Shown here piece after piece: positions 1-23,853 of a stretch of 23,853 nucleotides of DNA. The notes under the pieces were generated by a model. The model was not told where the DNA came from, did no database searches, and saw nothing but the letters and a program-made list of their open reading frames with translations. The stretch lies in the NCBI GenBank assembly GCA_009731375.1, contig BJOX01000221.1, positions 431,312 to 455,164 on the forward strand, written 5' to 3'. The position numbers were made by a program, and so were the translations under genes. How positions within the stretch are numbered: the first letter of the stretch is position 1; each line of letters starts with the position of its first letter. Source of the DNA: Paulinella micropora (Eukaryota; Cercozoa; Imbricatea; Euglyphida).

Positions 1-58
<58 letters not shown>

Positions 59-142
59 AGAGAAGAGAGAGAAGAGAGAAGAGAAAGAAGAGAAAGAAGA
101 GAGAGAAGAGAGAGAAGAGAGAGAAGAGAGAGAAGAGAGAGA

Positions 143-195
<53 letters not shown>
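1..195. repeat. GA array
   Basis: Pure and interrupted (GA)n with GAAGAGAG variants, purine-only on the plus strand for most of 195 bp. In the transcript it is a pyrimidine tract. Confidence 0.97.
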
Positions 196-196
<1 letters not shown>

Positions 197-199
<3 letters not shown>

Positions 200-213
200 A
201 CGTCGCCTTTGAA

Positions 214-220
<7 letters not shown>
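197..220 (-). pseudogene. Partial copy of exon 16 (3' end), downstream
   Basis: The 20 nt coding FKGDVR and its left neighbour recur almost exactly (acgtcgcctttgaagacgaa on the plus strand), flanked by GA repeats on both sides. The donor is lost: GTCAG is followed by atctct instead of GTCAGG|gtgaat. It lies on the downstream side of exon 16. Confidence 0.85.

Positions 221-262
<42 letters not shown>
221..262. repeat. GA array
   Basis: (GA)n between exon 16 and its downstream partial copy. Confidence 0.95.
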
Positions 263-265
<3 letters not shown>

Positions 266-268
266 CAC

Positions 269-23242
<22,974 letters not shown>

Positions 23243-23257
<15 letters not shown>

Positions 23258-23289
23258 CAGTCCTTTTTCTCCCTTGTCGTTCCAGCCTC
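23243..23289 (-). CDS. PTEN: PTEN exon 1: 5' leader plus start codon (MGKIK)
   Basis: A 47-nt unique island between TATG-type repeats. On the minus strand it reads from a possible acceptor (gatag, before 23289) to a canonical donor AAG|gtatgt. ATG at 23257-23255 gives M-G-K-I-K and joins in phase 0 to exon 2, aligning with the first residues of human PTEN (MTAIIKEIVSR). An in-frame ATG at 23296 would add 13 residues ([13 protein letters not shown]), so the start is not settled. The 5' end may be an acceptor (a non-coding leader exon upstream) or simply transcribed leader. Confidence 0.7.
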
Positions 23290-23296
23290 CTATCAT

Positions 23297-23421
23297 ACAT
23301 ACATACATACATACATACACATATACATAAATACATACATACATACATACATACATACATACATACATGCATACGCAGTATAATATAGTGATGTCAACGG
23401 TGGATAATCTTTGCAAATGGA

Positions 23422-23460
<39 letters not shown>

Positions 23461-23461
23461 G

Positions 23462-23525
<64 letters not shown>

Positions 23526-23616
23526 ACCCACCCATCCACCCACCCACTCACCGATCCATCCATCAATCCATCAATCCATCCATCCATCCATCCATCCATC
23601 TATCCATCATCCATCC

Positions 23617-23678
<62 letters not shown>

Positions 23679-23688
23679 GTATCTATCT
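23297..23688. repeat. Region upstream of exon 1: ACAT, CT, TA and CCAT/CTAT arrays
   Basis: (ACAT)n to 23370, unique 23371-23423, (CT)n to 23483, (TA)n to 23522, CCAC/CCAT and (CTAT)n to 23688. The unique 53 bp could hold a leader exon or promoter (an AT-rich ctatattata-like string in transcript sense near 23387-23397), but nothing decisive is seen. Confidence 0.85.
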
Positions 23689-23853
23689 TGGGCCCGTGGT
23701 GGGGTGCCTTTTGTGTGCCTAGCCATACGCCTATAAGTCACATGCCGAAATAGCGACGGGAAGCACAATCCTGTTCCCTCAGGGTGCCCTTTCTCGCTTG
23801 TTGAGCCCGGAATAAAACCCACAGTGCTCTGTCGGTTTATACTAGACTGTCGA
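23689..23853. mobile_element. Interspersed repeat, copy 2 (inverted, cut by window end)
   Basis: Reverse complement of 19463-19627, differing at one base (cacaaaagg against cacataagg). It abuts a TATC array on the left and continues past the window. Such low divergence indicates a recent copying event. Confidence 0.9.

Noticed and set aside
1-195. Telomeric or centromeric satellite
   Set aside because: Plain GA dinucleotide repeats without a telomere motif or a satellite-length monomer.
23371-23423. A coding exon upstream of exon 1 (reads [10 protein letters not shown])
   Set aside because: No resemblance to PTEN N-termini and no clear splice sites; may be leader or promoter, so it is only mentioned.

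Overview
The window is nuclear DNA of a eukaryote, almost entirely filled with microsatellites. On the minus strand it carries one split gene, which I recognise as a PTEN-type phosphatidylinositol-3,4,5-trisphosphate 3-phosphatase. No long ORF here is real: the large open frames are translated microsatellites. Each short non-repetitive island, read on the minus strand between a splice acceptor (AG) and a donor (GT), encodes the next piece of the PTEN phosphatase domain and then of the C2 domain, in the correct order. I can place 16 exons (25-77 nt). The one at 7886-7910 is tentative, and one further exon is probably missing. The start codon is near 23257; the gene leaves the window at the left edge, so the end of C2 and the tail are not seen. 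About 756 coding nt are spread over about 23 kb. All intron phases are compatible. The catalytic loop [10 protein letters not shown] and the DHNPP loop are intact, so the gene looks functional as far as it can be read.

Organism: a eukaryote with many short exons and exceptionally repeat-rich introns, probably a protist or alga. The motif SQIRYVKYF and the YNLCSER block resemble plant/algal PTENs as I remember them. This is a weak lineage clue, not an identification.

Layout, in transcript order (high to low coordinates): 23290-23853, upstream repeats and one copy of an interspersed repeat; 23243-21227, exons 1-5 in TATG, ACGT and AAC repeats; 21226-18542, intron 5 with an 822-bp terminal-inverted-repeat element and a second copy of the interspersed repeat; 18541-12545, exons 6-8 in CT, TGA, TTGA, GATA and GGTA arrays; 12544-9431, intron 8 and the catalytic exon 9; 9430-7776, a 755-nt assembly gap and exons 10-11; 7775-2292, exons 12-14 among CTA, AAC, TTCA and ATC arrays; 2291-269, exons 15-16; 268-1, GA repeats. 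Gaps (N) are at 1687-1696, 8031-8785, 14300-14309, 17811-18417 and 19026-19105.

The most unusual observation is that the introns have grown by copying the edges of the exons. Partial copies of an exon's 5' end plus its acceptor lie only upstream of that exon (exons 7, 8, 9, 15). Partial copies of an exon's 3' end, sometimes with the donor, lie only downstream (exons 5, 6, 7, 9, 13, 15, 16). This polarity is what tandem duplication across splice junctions, followed by microsatellite expansion inside the copies, would produce. It fills the introns with decoy splice sites, including about ten copies of the acceptor of the catalytic exon.
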